From positions 1-64,000 of the forward strand of contig NZ_OU963893.1 in assembly GCF_918797525.1 (NCBI RefSeq): a DNA stretch of 64,000 nt. The letters are read 5' to 3'. This DNA comes from an unidentified bacterial endosymbiont (GTDB taxonomy: Bacteria; Pseudomonadota; Gammaproteobacteria; Enterobacterales; Enterobacteriaceae). Made by a program: the position numbers and the translations under genes. Below, piece after piece: positions 1-7,287 of the stretch; positions within the stretch are counted from its first letter, which is position 1, and every line of letters begins with the position of its first letter. The notes under the pieces were generated by a model that made no database searches, was not told the DNA's origin, and was given only the letters and a program-made list of their open reading frames with translations.

Positions 1-5
1 CCGAA

Positions 6-236
6 TTACTTAATTAGCTTTTTAAATAATCCAGCCAGTGTAAGCAGGAAGCCTTTATTTATTCTTTGGGTATAAATAAACGGTTTATTTTTACCTTGGA
101 TAAATTGAACCTTCGCCGGTTCGGGTTTAAAAAATCTTCCGTCCGGCGTTTCCAGCCAGCCGCGTGAGTTCTTGAAGTGCGTGACCTGGCACCCGTGCTT
201 AAGCAGGCTTGCCAGTGATGGGCCTTCATCGTGCAT
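6..236 (-). CDS. small phage early protein, possibly Fil-like
   Basis: About 76 residues, starting at the ATG at 236, which overlaps the end of the preceding gene (stop at 226-228); a GGGG-type ribosome binding site lies just upstream. The N-terminus (SLASLLKHGCQVTHFKNSRGW) is followed by a basic, proline-containing middle and a hydrophobic C-terminal stretch ending in KKLIK. It lies in the early operon after cox. The pattern loosely recalls the filamentation (Fil) proteins of 186-type phages, which inhibit host division, but that is a memory-based resemblance. A longer reading from 266 is possible but would overlap the upstream gene more. Confidence 0.55.
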   Translation of the reverse strand: MHDEGPSLASLLKHGCQVTHFKNSRGWLETPDGRFFKPEPAKVQFIQGKNKPFIYTQRINKGFLLTLAGLFKKLIK

Positions 237-429
237 TACTGCCCCCTTGCTTATACATCTGATCAACCGTGCGCATGGCTTCCGCTAAAGCAAAGTCACG
301 CCCGTAATAATCGCCATTGCTGGAAATACGATAAGAGTGCTTAAACGTAAATGGATTACGCGGGCACTTTTGAATCGTGAAGCCACGATATAAATAAGAG
401 TGGCGGCTTAATTGCACTAACTGACTCAT
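226..429 (-). CDS. small hypothetical phage early protein
   Basis: 67 residues. The start ATG (429) lies one base after the stop of the preceding gene (431-433), with GGAAG upstream, so the two are translationally coupled. The protein is basic, with the segment YLYRGFTIQKCPRNPFTF followed by a short amphipathic helix. No function is recognised. The position between cox and the replication genes is typical of the short uncharacterised early genes of P2-like phages. Confidence 0.6.
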   Translation of the reverse strand: MSQLVQLSRHSYLYRGFTIQKCPRNPFTFKHSYRISSNGDYYGRDFALAEAMRTVDQMYKQGGSNAR

Positions 430-430
430 A

Positions 431-673
431 TCATCTTCCTGTGATAGCCACTTTAAGATCAGCTATTAAACGGTTTAATTGCTCGCGCCCTTCTTCGTTC
501 AGTGCTTCAATGCCGTAATCGTAAGCAGCAAGAATAGATATTTCCTGCTCACGCGAATCAATGGCAACCGTTACTTTAGTGCCCGGCTTTATATATGTCG
601 GCACATCATAGGTATTGTTATCAGAAAAAGGGTTGATAACTGCCGTGTAGCTTTTATTCAGTGGATTGAACAT
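431..673 (-). CDS. small hypothetical phage early protein
   Basis: 80 residues, started at the ATG at 673 because a clear GAGGG ribosome binding site lies just before it; the longer reading to 715 has none and overlaps the upstream gene. A predicted beta-rich first half (TAVINPFSDNNTYDVP, then VTVAIDSREQEISIL) is followed by a C-terminal helix. It is one of a run of closely packed minus-strand early genes. No function is assigned. Confidence 0.6.
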   Translation of the reverse strand: MFNPLNKSYTAVINPFSDNNTYDVPTYIKPGTKVTVAIDSREQEISILAAYDYGIEALNEEGREQLNRLIADLKVAITGR

Positions 674-680
674 ATCGCCC

Positions 681-884
681 TCACATTCCCAGCTTAAGCA
701 ATTCACCATCAACATGGCGGGCCACGTCTTTGGTTATTTTCTTAATCAGCTTTTTATCCCTGATCATGAACTCGCCGCTATTGGTGCGAATCATGAAGCC
801 CGTTTGCATATCTTTTAAATGGGTGTCCAGAATGTCGTTGCATTCACGCACCCGGTTTTCGTGGTTGGCTGTTTTCTGGCTCAT
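681..884 (-). CDS. small hypothetical phage early protein
   Basis: 67 residues from the ATG at 884, with GAGG upstream. The open frame extends further upstream to 1061, but that part overlaps cox in another frame and has no coding character. The product is charged (MSQKTANHENRVRECNDIL..., C-terminal KKITKDVARHVDGELLKL) and probably helical. It directly follows cox in the leftward early operon. Function unknown. Confidence 0.55.
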   Translation of the reverse strand: MSQKTANHENRVRECNDILDTHLKDMQTGFMIRTNSGEFMIRDKKLIKKITKDVARHVDGELLKLGM

Positions 885-894
885 CGCGATAACC

Positions 895-1176
895 TCAAAG
901 ACCGATCCACAACAACCACGCGTCGCGCTGTTCTCTCGGACGGTTGTAATAGGCGTCACGCATTGCGCGGTTGAACTCAGGAATATAGATCCAGTTCTCA
1001 GCACGGGCGCCCAGGCTTTCCGGGTTTTTCCATGGGATGATCGGCAACTTACCGTCTTCAATCATGCTCTTAACCGTGGCGGGCTTCTTACCGATCAATT
1101 CGGCAAATTTTGGGTATGGAACCGCGTCAACAGCGTGACGCACTTCAATGAACCCCTCTAAATCTTTTTCGCTCAT
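895..1176 (-). CDS. cox: P2-type Cox excisionase/repressor
   Basis: 93 residues, close to the 91-residue Cox of phage P2. Matching landmarks are AVPYPKFAELIGKKPATVKS (winged-helix HTH), a GKLPIIPW turn, and a C-terminal stretch ending in RDAWLLWIGL. Cox represses the lysogenic promoter and is the directionality factor for integrase-mediated excision. It is the first gene of the leftward early operon, divergent from the C repressor, which is the standard P2 switch arrangement. The start at 1176 gives the family length. Confidence 0.88.
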   Translation of the reverse strand: MSEKDLEGFIEVRHAVDAVPYPKFAELIGKKPATVKSMIEDGKLPIIPWKNPESLGARAENWIYIPEFNRAMRDAYYNRPREQRDAWLLWIGL

Positions 1177-1194
1177 GTGTCATAATCCCCTTTG

Positions 1195-1210
1195 AAGCGT
1201 TTGAACGCTT
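1195..1210. promoter_or_regulatory. inverted repeat in the cox/C switch region
   Basis: AAGCGT-TTGA-ACGCTT is a perfect 6+6 inverted repeat in the short space between the divergent cox and C genes. Its place suggests an operator for Cox or C, or overlap with the early promoter. The binding protein is not determined. Confidence 0.4.
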
Positions 1211-1246
1211 ATTTCGGCCTGTAACTGCTTATATTGGCGGTTACTC

Positions 1247-1298
1247 ATGGTAGAGATTACCACCCTTGAGGACAATGTTATGGTAGAGATTTCCACCC
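1247..1298 (+). repeat. 19-bp direct repeats at two candidate starts of the C repressor
   Basis: ATGGTAGAGATTACCACCC (1247) recurs at 1280 with one mismatch, 33 bp apart and in frame. Each copy begins with a possible start codon of the repressor. P2 C is known to bind directly repeated half-sites near its own promoter, so the repeats could be operator half-sites, a small tandem duplication, or both. Confidence 0.5.
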
Positions 1299-1603
1299 CG
1301 TCAAGTGGGATGGGTGAAAAAATTCGTGTGATTAGAGATGCGGAGGGGCTAACAAGGCAGCAATTCTTTGAATTGACTGGAATACCTGCCGGAACCCAAA
1401 AATATTATGAGACAGGTAGAGTCGAGAGTATCGGCAGCGATATCTTGCTCAAGATCACTCAACACCCCCACTTTGCGAAATACACGCTCTGGTTAATGAC
1501 AGGAAATACTGCACCAGAAGCCGGACAAATCGCCCCGGCTCTCTCTCTTGATGGGCCAGAAGCTGCGGCAACGTCGCGCCGCTCCGCCCGCAAAACTGGT
1601 TAA
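1280..1603 (+). CDS. C: P2-type C immunity repressor
   Basis: 107 residues from the ATG at 1280, which has a GAGG site upstream (1268-1271); the in-frame ATG at 1247 would add 11 residues. Similarity to P2 C (99 residues) runs through the whole protein: an N-terminal HTH (LTRQQFFELTGIPAGTQKYY), then KYTLWLMTGNTAPEAGQIAP and a C-terminal SARKTG. C represses the early promoter and maintains lysogeny. It lies immediately before int and divergent from cox. Confidence 0.87.
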   Translation: MVEISTPSSGMGEKIRVIRDAEGLTRQQFFELTGIPAGTQKYYETGRVESIGSDILLKITQHPHFAKYTLWLMTGNTAPEAGQIAPALSLDGPEAAATSRRSARKTG

Positions 1604-1669
1604 CACTGCACCATGATTTCATTGACTGGATAGATTCAATTTCACTCTGTCATACCGGAGGGCTTCGCT

Positions 1670-2650
1670 ATGTCGATTAAGAAGCTCGAAGGTGGTCAAT
1701 ATGAAGTAGACGTATGGCCGCGCGGACGTAACGGAAAACGTATCCGCAGGCGATTTGAGAAGAAACAAGAGGCAGTTCTTTTTGAGCGTTATGTACTAGC
1801 CAACGCCGACAAAAAAGAATGGCTGGGCGCGAGCGTCGACCGCCGCACCTTAAGCGAGTTGTTAGATACCTGGTGGCTGCTGTATGGACAGACTCAGGAA
1901 AATGGCGAGATTGAAAAACGGCACCTGAATAAAACGATCAGGGCGCTGGGTGATCCAGCCGTTAACCGACTGAACAAGCGAATGATTGCACAGCACCGAA
2001 GCCAACGGCTGGAAGACGGTATCAGCGCAGCAACGATCAACCGTGATATTTACCGCTTATCCGGGATGTTCAGCACGTTGATAAAGCTGGAAGAGTTCAG
2101 GAAGGAAAACCCCTGTAAGGGTCTGGAACCTCTGAAAGAAGCGCCGCCAGCTATGACTTATCTCGCTAAATCAGAGATCAGCAAATTGCTGGATACTCTT
2201 ACCGGCGACGATCGACGCGTGGCACTGCTATGCCTCAGCACCGGCGCACGCTGGGGTGAAGGAAGCACACTGCGAGGTGAGCAGGTAAATCACGGGCGCG
2301 TGACGTTCCTTAAGACCAAAAACGGGAAAAAACGCACGGTTCCGATATCGGAAGAACTGGAGAAAGAGATCAAGACCAGCGACACCGGGCCACTGTTCAA
2401 AGTTGATTATGAAAACTTCTGCGAACGGCTCAAACAGGTTAAGCCCGATTTACCACGCGGGCAGGCCACGCATGTGCTTCGGCATACGTTCGCAAGCTGG
2501 TTCATGATGAACGGGGGAAACATTATTGCGTTACAGCAAATTCTGGGGCACGCCAGCATACAACAGACGATGGTTTATGCTCACCTTGCCCCCGATTACC
2601 TGCAACACGCAGTAACGTTAAACCCTCTCGGCGGCGGGTTGGCGGTGTAA
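1670..2650 (+). CDS. int: P2-family tyrosine integrase
   Basis: 326 residues, the size of P2 Int (337). It has an N-terminal arm-binding domain (MSIKKLEGGQYEVDVWPRGR), a core-binding domain at about 60-155 and a catalytic domain with the expected residues: Arg in STGARWGE, His-x-x-Arg in HVLRHTFAS, His in LGHAS and the nucleophilic Tyr in MVYAHLAP. It catalyses integration and, with Cox, excision. It lies at the prophage edge, transcribed from the same region as C, as in P2. The frame appears intact. Confidence 0.93.
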   Translation: MSIKKLEGGQYEVDVWPRGRNGKRIRRRFEKKQEAVLFERYVLANADKKEWLGASVDRRTLSELLDTWWLLYGQTQENGEIEKRHLNKTIRALGDPAVNRLNKRMIAQHRSQRLEDGISAATINRDIYRLSGMFSTLIKLEEFRKENPCKGLEPLKEAPPAMTYLAKSEISKLLDTLTGDDRRVALLCLSTGARWGEGSTLRGEQVNHGRVTFLKTKNGKKRTVPISEELEKEIKTSDTGPLFKVDYENFCERLKQVKPDLPRGQATHVLRHTFASWFMMNGGNIIALQQILGHASIQQTMVYAHLAPDYLQHAVTLNPLGGGLAV

Positions 2651-2656
2651 CAATGT

Positions 2657-2675
2657 TGTCTACATCTTGTCTACA
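2657..2675. promoter_or_regulatory. paired candidate integrase arm-type sites
   Basis: TGTCTACA occurs at 2657-2664 and again at 2668-2675, directly repeated with an 11-bp period, just after the int stop. The reverse complement TGTAGACA is one base from the P2 Int arm-site consensus as I recall it (TGTGGACA). The position at the int-side prophage edge fits an att arm. The call rests on motif and place only. Confidence 0.45.
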
Positions 2676-2690
2676 CCCGTAACGCTATAT

Positions 2691-2724
2691 CCTTCTTGTA
2701 ACTGCTTATGGCTGTTGCAAGAAG
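2691..2724 (+). terminator. hairpin downstream of int
   Basis: CCTTCTTGTAAC and GTTGCAAGAAGG form an 11-of-12 bp stem around a 10-base loop, 40 bases after int. No T-run follows directly, so it is either a weak terminator or an inverted repeat belonging to the attachment region. Confidence 0.35.
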
Positions 2725-2760
2725 GGTTGATTTATAAGGGATTTTTTCTAAGTACCTGAT

Positions 2761-2818
2761 AAAAAAAACCCCCACATCATGTGGGGGAAGACAGGGATGG
2801 TGTCTATGGCAAGGAAAA
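2761..2818 (-). ncRNA. cpxQ: CpxQ small RNA (processed 3' end of cpxP mRNA)
   Basis: Read on the minus strand the segment begins TTTTCCTTGCCATAGACACC just after the cpxP stop codon. It ends with a GC-rich hairpin (CCCCCACATGATGTGGGGG) and eight T residues, 58 nt in all, matching E. coli CpxQ. CpxQ is released from cpxP mRNA by RNase E and acts with Hfq to repress envelope-protein mRNAs during Cpx stress. The hairpin also terminates cpxP transcription. Confidence 0.9.
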
Positions 2819-2824
2819 CAGGAT

Positions 2825-3322
2825 TTACTGGTTAGTACTGCTACTGAAAAACGTCGTTTCTGAGCTTCGCTGCATCCGTGCTACCTCACGCAACTGGTCC
2901 ATCCGTTGCTGATGTTTGTCATTCAAAACCGCTTGCTGCTCGGGCGATAGCAGATGGAACATTTGGTTGCGAACCTTCGCCAATTCTACCTGGCGGGCAA
3001 TCTGTTCCTGTGCCATCTTTTCTGCCTGAGCGCGTACTGCGCTTTCGTCAAAATTTTCTGCGGTGACAAGGCGATGCATTGTCTCCATTTCGCTAACATT
3101 AACAGGGGGCCGATCGTGTCTTGCCCTTTGCATTAAATCTCGCATCTGTTGACGCTGATGTTCGGTTAAACTTATGCCGTCAAACATATGGTTTTGGCTG
3201 CTGTGGGGCGCTGCACCCTCTTGCGAGGAACCGTTATCGCCGATAATAGTTACACCAGCCTGGCTAAATGCACTGAACGCCAGCGTTGAGGCCATGACGG
3301 CAGCGATAACTTTGCGCATCAC
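2825..3322 (-). CDS. cpxP: CpxP periplasmic adaptor/inhibitor of the Cpx system
   Basis: 165 residues, similar in length to E. coli CpxP (166). It has an N-terminal signal peptide with cleavage probably near Ala22 (SAFSQAG) and two LTxxQ-type motifs (LTEHQRQQM and LSPEQQAVL) typical of the CpxP/Spy family. The mature protein is helical and basic. In the periplasm CpxP binds the CpxA sensor domain, keeps it inactive and helps deliver misfolded pilins to DegP. It is transcribed divergently from cpxRA with a shared CpxR box between them, and its mRNA 3' end encodes CpxQ. The second Met is an alternative start. Confidence 0.93.
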   Translation of the reverse strand: MMRKVIAAVMASTLAFSAFSQAGVTIIGDNGSSQEGAAPHSSQNHMFDGISLTEHQRQQMRDLMQRARHDRPPVNVSEMETMHRLVTAENFDESAVRAQAEKMAQEQIARQVELAKVRNQMFHLLSPEQQAVLNDKHQQRMDQLREVARMQRSSETTFFSSSTNQ

Positions 3323-3399
3323 TTGCTCCCAAAATCTTTCGTGTCGCGATTCAACGAGAGACAGTCTACGATTCAGGCTGCAAACATGCGTCAGGGGGT

Positions 3400-3414
3400 G
3401 TAAAACAACGTAAA
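3400..3414. promoter_or_regulatory. CpxR box between cpxP and cpxRA
   Basis: GTAAA-N5-GTAAA (GTAAAACAACGTAAA) is a perfect match to the CpxR consensus. It lies about 80 bases upstream of cpxP and 55 bases upstream of cpxR, so it probably activates cpxP and autoregulates cpxRA, as in E. coli. Confidence 0.85.
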
Positions 3415-3469
3415 GTCATGGATTAGCTAGCCTTGATGTCGTAATTTCTGCCTCGGAGGTATTTAAATA

Positions 3470-4168
3470 ATGAATAAAATCCTGTTAGTTGACGATGACC
3501 GAGAGCTCACATCTCTTTTAAAAGAGTTGCTCGACATGGAAGGTTTCAACGTTCTGGTCGCCCATGATGGCGAGCAGGCGCTGAGTCTCCTTGACGATAG
3601 CATCGATCTACTTTTGCTTGACGTCATGATGCCGAAGAAAAACGGCATTGATACGTTGAAAGAGCTTCGCCAGACACACCAGACCCCCGTCATTATGCTG
3701 ACCGCACGCGGCAGCGAACTTGACCGTGTACTCGGCCTTGAGCTGGGCGCGGATGACTATTTACCTAAGCCGTTCAACGACCGTGAACTGGTCGCCCGTA
3801 TTCGCGCTATCCTGCGTCGTTCCCACTGGAGCGAACAGCAGCAAAATACGGACAACAGTTCGCCAACGCTTGAAGTAGACTCCCTGAGCCTGAATCCGGG
3901 TCGCCAGGAAGCGAGCTTCGACGGTGAAACGCTGGAACTGACCGGCACAGAGTTCACCCTGCTGTATCTGCTGGCGCAGCATCTTGGCCAGGTGGTATCG
4001 CGTGAACACTTAAGCCAGGAAGTGCTGGGCAAACGCCTCACTCCGTTTGATCGCGCCATTGATATGCACATCTCGAACCTGCGCCGTAAGCTGCCGGAAC
4101 GTAAAGATGGTCACCCATGGTTTAAAACCCTGCGTGGTCGCGGCTATCTGATGGTTTCCGCTTCATGA
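3470..4168 (+). CDS. cpxR: CpxR response regulator
   Basis: 232 residues, the E. coli length. The receiver domain (about 1-115) has the acidic pocket VDDD near residue 8 and the phosphoacceptor Asp51 in LLLLDVMMP; KPF near residue 101 supplies the conserved Lys. The OmpR-type winged helix follows, with the recognition part RAIDMHISNLRRKL. CpxR is phosphorylated by CpxA and activates envelope-stress genes including cpxP. A ribosome binding site (GGAGG) precedes the start. The stop overlaps cpxA by four bases. Confidence 0.97.
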   Translation: MNKILLVDDDRELTSLLKELLDMEGFNVLVAHDGEQALSLLDDSIDLLLLDVMMPKKNGIDTLKELRQTHQTPVIMLTARGSELDRVLGLELGADDYLPKPFNDRELVARIRAILRRSHWSEQQQNTDNSSPTLEVDSLSLNPGRQEASFDGETLELTGTEFTLLYLLAQHLGQVVSREHLSQEVLGKRLTPFDRAIDMHISNLRRKLPERKDGHPWFKTLRGRGYLMVSAS

Positions 4169-5538
4169 TAGGGAGCTTAACCGCCCGCATTTTTGCCATT
4201 TTCTGGCTCACGCTGGCATTGGTTTTAATGCTCGTGTTGATGTTGCCAAAACTCGACTCACGCCAAATGACGGAGCTTCTCGACAGCGAGCAACGTCAAG
4301 GCGTGATGATCGAGCAGCATGTTGAAGCTGAGCTGGCAAACGATCCGCCAAACGATTTGATGTGGTGGCGCAGGCTGTTTCGCGCCATCGATAAGTGGGC
4401 GCCGCCCGGACAACGCCTGCTGCTGGTCACCAGCGAAGGTCGCGTTATTGGGGCCGATCGCAATGAAATGCAAATTATCCGTAACTTCATTGGCCAGGCG
4501 GATAACGCCGATCACCCCCAGAAGAAAAAATATGGTCGGGTAGAGATGGTTGGCCCCTTCTCTATCAGGGATGGGGAAGACAACTACCAGCTGTACCTGA
4601 TTCGCCCTGCAAGTAACTCTCAATCCGATTTCATCAACCTGCTGTTTGACCGTCCGCTTCTGCTACTGATTGTCACGATGCTGGTCAGTTCTCCGCTGCT
4701 GTTATGGCTGGCATGGAGCCTGGCGAAACCGGCACGTAAGTTGAAAAACGCCGCCGATGAAGTTGCCCAGGGTAACCTGAGACAACATCCGGAGCTGGAA
4801 GCCGGGCCGCAGGAATTCCTTGCCGCCGGGACCAGTTTTAACCAGATGGTGACGGCGCTTGATCGGATGATGACCGCGCAGCAACGCCTGCTGTCGGACA
4901 TCTCGCACGAGCTGCGTACGCCGCTGACCCGACTACAGCTGGGCACCGCTCTGCTGCGCCGCCGTAGCGGTGAGAGCAAAGAGCTGGAGCGTATCGAAAC
5001 GGAAGCCCACCGGCTTGACAGCATGATCAACGATTTGCTGGTCATGTCGCGCAATCAGCAGAAGAACGCGCTGGTCAGCGAAACGGTGAAAGCCAATCAT
5101 CTGTGGCATGAAGTGTTAGATAACGCCGCATTTGAAGCTGAACAGATGGGTAAATCGTTCACCGTCAACTTCCCACCGGGGCCATGGCCGCTGTACGGTA
5201 ACCCTAACACGCTTGAGAGCGCGCTGGAGAATATCGTGCGTAACGCCCTGCGCTACTCGAACACGAAGATTGAGGTGGCGTTCTCGGTGGATAAAGACGG
5301 GATAACCGTTATTGTCGACGACGATGGGCCTGGCGTCAGCCCGGAAGATCGCGAGCAGATTTTCCGTCCGTTTTACCGTACCGATGAGGCACGTGATCGT
5401 GAATCAGGCGGCACGGGGCTGGGCCTGGCGATTGTCGAAACCGCTATGCAGCAGCACCGCGGCTGGGTGAAAGCCGACGACAGCCCGCTGGGCGGGTTGC
5501 GTTTAACGCTTTGGCTACCATTGTATAAGCGTTCGTAG
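4165..5538 (+). CDS. cpxA: CpxA sensor histidine kinase
   Basis: 457 residues, the E. coli length. It has a transmembrane segment at about 8-28, a periplasmic sensor domain to about 160, a second membrane segment at about 164-185, HAMP, then a dimerisation domain with phospho-His248 in SDISHELRTPL. The ATPase domain shows the N box (NIVRNALRYS), G1 (DDDGPGVS) and G2 (GGTGLGLAI). It is an inner-membrane kinase/phosphatase for CpxR that senses envelope misfolding and is held off by CpxP. It is co-transcribed with cpxR through an ATGA overlap. Confidence 0.97.
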   Translation: MIGSLTARIFAIFWLTLALVLMLVLMLPKLDSRQMTELLDSEQRQGVMIEQHVEAELANDPPNDLMWWRRLFRAIDKWAPPGQRLLLVTSEGRVIGADRNEMQIIRNFIGQADNADHPQKKKYGRVEMVGPFSIRDGEDNYQLYLIRPASNSQSDFINLLFDRPLLLLIVTMLVSSPLLLWLAWSLAKPARKLKNAADEVAQGNLRQHPELEAGPQEFLAAGTSFNQMVTALDRMMTAQQRLLSDISHELRTPLTRLQLGTALLRRRSGESKELERIETEAHRLDSMINDLLVMSRNQQKNALVSETVKANHLWHEVLDNAAFEAEQMGKSFTVNFPPGPWPLYGNPNTLESALENIVRNALRYSNTKIEVAFSVDKDGITVIVDDDGPGVSPEDREQIFRPFYRTDEARDRESGGTGLGLAIVETAMQQHRGWVKADDSPLGGLRLTLWLPLYKRS

Positions 5539-5631
5539 CCCCTCACCCTCAACCCATAGGCTGAGGATTCCCCACAAAAACATGCCTGCACTGACGACCC
5601 CCTCTCCCTTCAAGGCCGGGATGAGGGGCAA
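5537..5631. repeat. C-rich/G-rich dyad in the cpxA-yiiM convergent gap
   Basis: GCCCCTCA at the left and TGAGGGGC at the right flank a C-rich segment (GACCCCCTCTCCCTT) between the convergent cpxA and yiiM stops. It resembles short dispersed intergenic repeats seen in enteric genomes and may act as a weak bidirectional terminator. No T-run supports a strong one. Confidence 0.35.
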
Positions 5632-6306
5632 TTATTTCCCCCACAATCTACGCGAATCATCCTCGATCTTGCGGCTTAAACGCCGCTTTTGCATCGTTCT
5701 TGTCCAGCTTGTAGATAACCCCGCCGCCGATAGCAGGCGCTGATATTGCTCCTCGTCAAACGGCATATGCCAGGCTATCGCACAGGCGTCGTACACTGAC
5801 ACGTCACTCAGGCGTGACGCGAGTTCCAGCGGCGCGTCCGCAGAAACCTGTCCTGCCAGCACCACACGGTACAGCCAGCCGGTTTTGCCCGCCGTTTGCA
5901 GTTGCGCCGACATATCGCTGATGCCGAAATGATAATTAAGTTTGAAGCAGGGTGAACGCGGTTGCGTCACCTGTATCAGGGCGCGGCCCCAGCGGAAGAT
6001 GTCGCCGATAAAAACGTTATTCTCAGTCAGCCCTTCAGTAGAAAGGTTCTCGCCAAAGGCTGGCGCGACAAACAGGTCAGCCTGCCCGGGATATTCCGTT
6101 ATCCAGTGGCGATAATGCTCGCGTGGGTAGTGACATAACGCACGGTCGGGCCCGCCGTGGATTTTCTTTTCAGCCTGCTCGTCGCCCGCAAGCCCGAGGT
6201 CGGTTAACGTCAGCTCACCGTCAACCTGAATTTTCGCGATGGCGCTCGGGCGGCTGCCGTCGTAATCCCTTACCTTGCCTGTAAACACGTTCACCGGATA
6301 ATGCAT
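5632..6306 (-). CDS. yiiM: YiiM, MOSC-domain 6-N-hydroxylaminopurine resistance protein
   Basis: 224 residues from the ATG at 6306, which is preceded by AAAGGAG; the open frame upstream to 6369 runs through the sodA terminator and is not coding. The start MHYPVNVFTGKV and the length match E. coli YiiM. Landmarks are the MOSC core HGGPDRALCHYP, a conserved AFGENLSTEGL segment and the molybdenum-cofactor-ligand Cys in TQPRSPCFKL. YiiM is a molybdoenzyme that reduces N-hydroxylated bases and so detoxifies base analogues. In E. coli kdgT separates yiiM from sodA; here the two are adjacent. Confidence 0.93.
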   Translation of the reverse strand: MHYPVNVFTGKVRDYDGSRPSAIAKIQVDGELTLTDLGLAGDEQAEKKIHGGPDRALCHYPREHYRHWITEYPGQADLFVAPAFGENLSTEGLTENNVFIGDIFRWGRALIQVTQPRSPCFKLNYHFGISDMSAQLQTAGKTGWLYRVVLAGQVSADAPLELASRLSDVSVYDACAIAWHMPFDEEQYQRLLSAAGLSTSWTRTMQKRRLSRKIEDDSRRLWGK

Positions 6307-6328
6307 CGCTGCTCCTTTCTGCAGAGAC

Positions 6329-6358
6329 AAAAAAAGCGAGTCATCAGACTCGCTTCTC
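6329..6358 (-). terminator. sodA rho-independent terminator
   Basis: On the minus strand AAGCGAGTCTGATGACTCGC forms an 8-bp stem followed by seven T residues, 20 bases after the sodA stop. It sits in the short gap before yiiM. Confidence 0.85.
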
Positions 6359-6376
6359 ACAGGTGTCAATGCAACT

Positions 6377-6997
6377 TTATTTTTTAGCGGCGAAACGCGC
6401 GGCAGCTTCGTCCCAGTTCACTACGTCCCAGAAGGCTTTGATGTAGTCCGGACGACGGTTCTGGAATTTCAGGTAATAAGCGTGTTCCCACACGTCCAGC
6501 CCCACGATAGGGAAACCGGATGCGCCAGAGATGGCTTCACCCATCAGCGGGGAGTCCTGGTTAGCGGTAGAAACCACCGCCAGTTTGTCACCTTTCAGAA
6601 CCAGCCATGCCCAGCCAGAGCCGAAACGGGTCGCAGCGGCTTTCTCGAATTCCGCTTTGAAGTTGTCTACGGAGCCGAAGTCGCGCTCAATGGCTGCTTT
6701 CAGGTCGCCCTGCAGGGTGGTGCCGGTTTTCAGGCCCTTCCAGAACAGGCTGTGGTTAGCGTGACCGCCCGCGTTATTACGCAGAACGGTTTTCTTGTCC
6801 GCTGGCAGTTGGTCCAGTTTGGCGATCAGCTCTTCCGCAGACAGGTTAGCGAATTCTGGCAGACTTTCCAGCGCGGCATTCGCGTTGTTCACATAGGTCT
6901 GGTGGTGTTTAGTGTGATGGATTTCCATCGTCTGCTTGTCGAAATGCGGTTCCAGTGCGTCGTAGGCATACGGCAGGGATGGCAGTGTATAACTCAT
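6377..6997 (-). CDS. sodA: manganese superoxide dismutase
   Basis: 206 residues from [20 protein letters not shown]; the ATG at 6997 has GAGAGG upstream. Metal ligands are visible: His27 in MEIHHTKHH, a His in [12 protein letters not shown], and Asp plus His in [10 protein letters not shown]. The cytoplasmic enzyme converts superoxide to hydrogen peroxide and oxygen. A Fur box lies in the upstream region, consistent with iron repression as in E. coli. It is transcribed as a single gene with its own terminator. Confidence 0.97.
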   Translation of the reverse strand: MSYTLPSLPYAYDALEPHFDKQTMEIHHTKHHQTYVNNANAALESLPEFANLSAEELIAKLDQLPADKKTVLRNNAGGHANHSLFWKGLKTGTTLQGDLKAAIERDFGSVDNFKAEFEKAAATRFGSGWAWLVLKGDKLAVVSTANQDSPLMGEAISGASGFPIVGLDVWEHAYYLKFQNRRPDYIKAFWDVVNWDEAAARFAAKK

Positions 6998-7072
6998 AAT
7001 CCTCTCCATTAGTGTCGGGCGGCACAGCGGTTAATGCCGCGTAAGCAGTTGGTTCATTATAGTTAATTAAAT

Positions 7073-7091
7073 GATATTGAAAATGATTATC
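7073..7091. promoter_or_regulatory. Fur box upstream of sodA
   Basis: GATATTGAAAATGATTATC matches the 19-bp Fur consensus at most positions and lies about 75 bases upstream of the sodA start, where E. coli sodA is Fur-repressed. Confidence 0.75.
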
Positions 7092-7140
7092 AATGCCTTA
7101 GTTTCTGTGTGGTTATTCGTTTTGCAATAAAGCGTGGAAT

Positions 7141-7156
7141 TGTGAGTCTCCTCACG
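7141..7156. promoter_or_regulatory. CRP site upstream of rhaT
   Basis: TGTGA-GTCTCC-TCACG matches the CRP consensus TGTGA-N6-TCACA except for the last base, about 130 bases before rhaT. RhaS plus CRP activation of rhaT is known in E. coli. The RhaS half-sites expected just downstream were not resolved here. Confidence 0.7.
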
Positions 7157-7287
7157 TGGTTAACGTCCTGACTGCCATCCTGAACCAAAGTGCGGCAACC
7201 TTCTGAAGGTTCCTAAACCGCCTAATTTTTATACTCATCAAGTCGGCGGGAAGCCACCGGCTTAAAAAAACGATGAGGATATAAAAA

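Larger units (their letters stand above)
1..2760. mobile_element. int-proximal end of a P2-like prophage
   Basis: The block holds an integrase and a C-type repressor on the plus strand and a divergent Cox plus four small early genes on the minus strand. This is the switch region of P2/186-like phages. The prophage continues beyond the window start, so replication and structural genes are not visible. Its right boundary lies somewhere between the end of int (2650) and the conserved chromosomal CpxQ terminator that starts at 2761. The exact attachment core cannot be fixed without the other end of the prophage. Confidence 0.9.
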
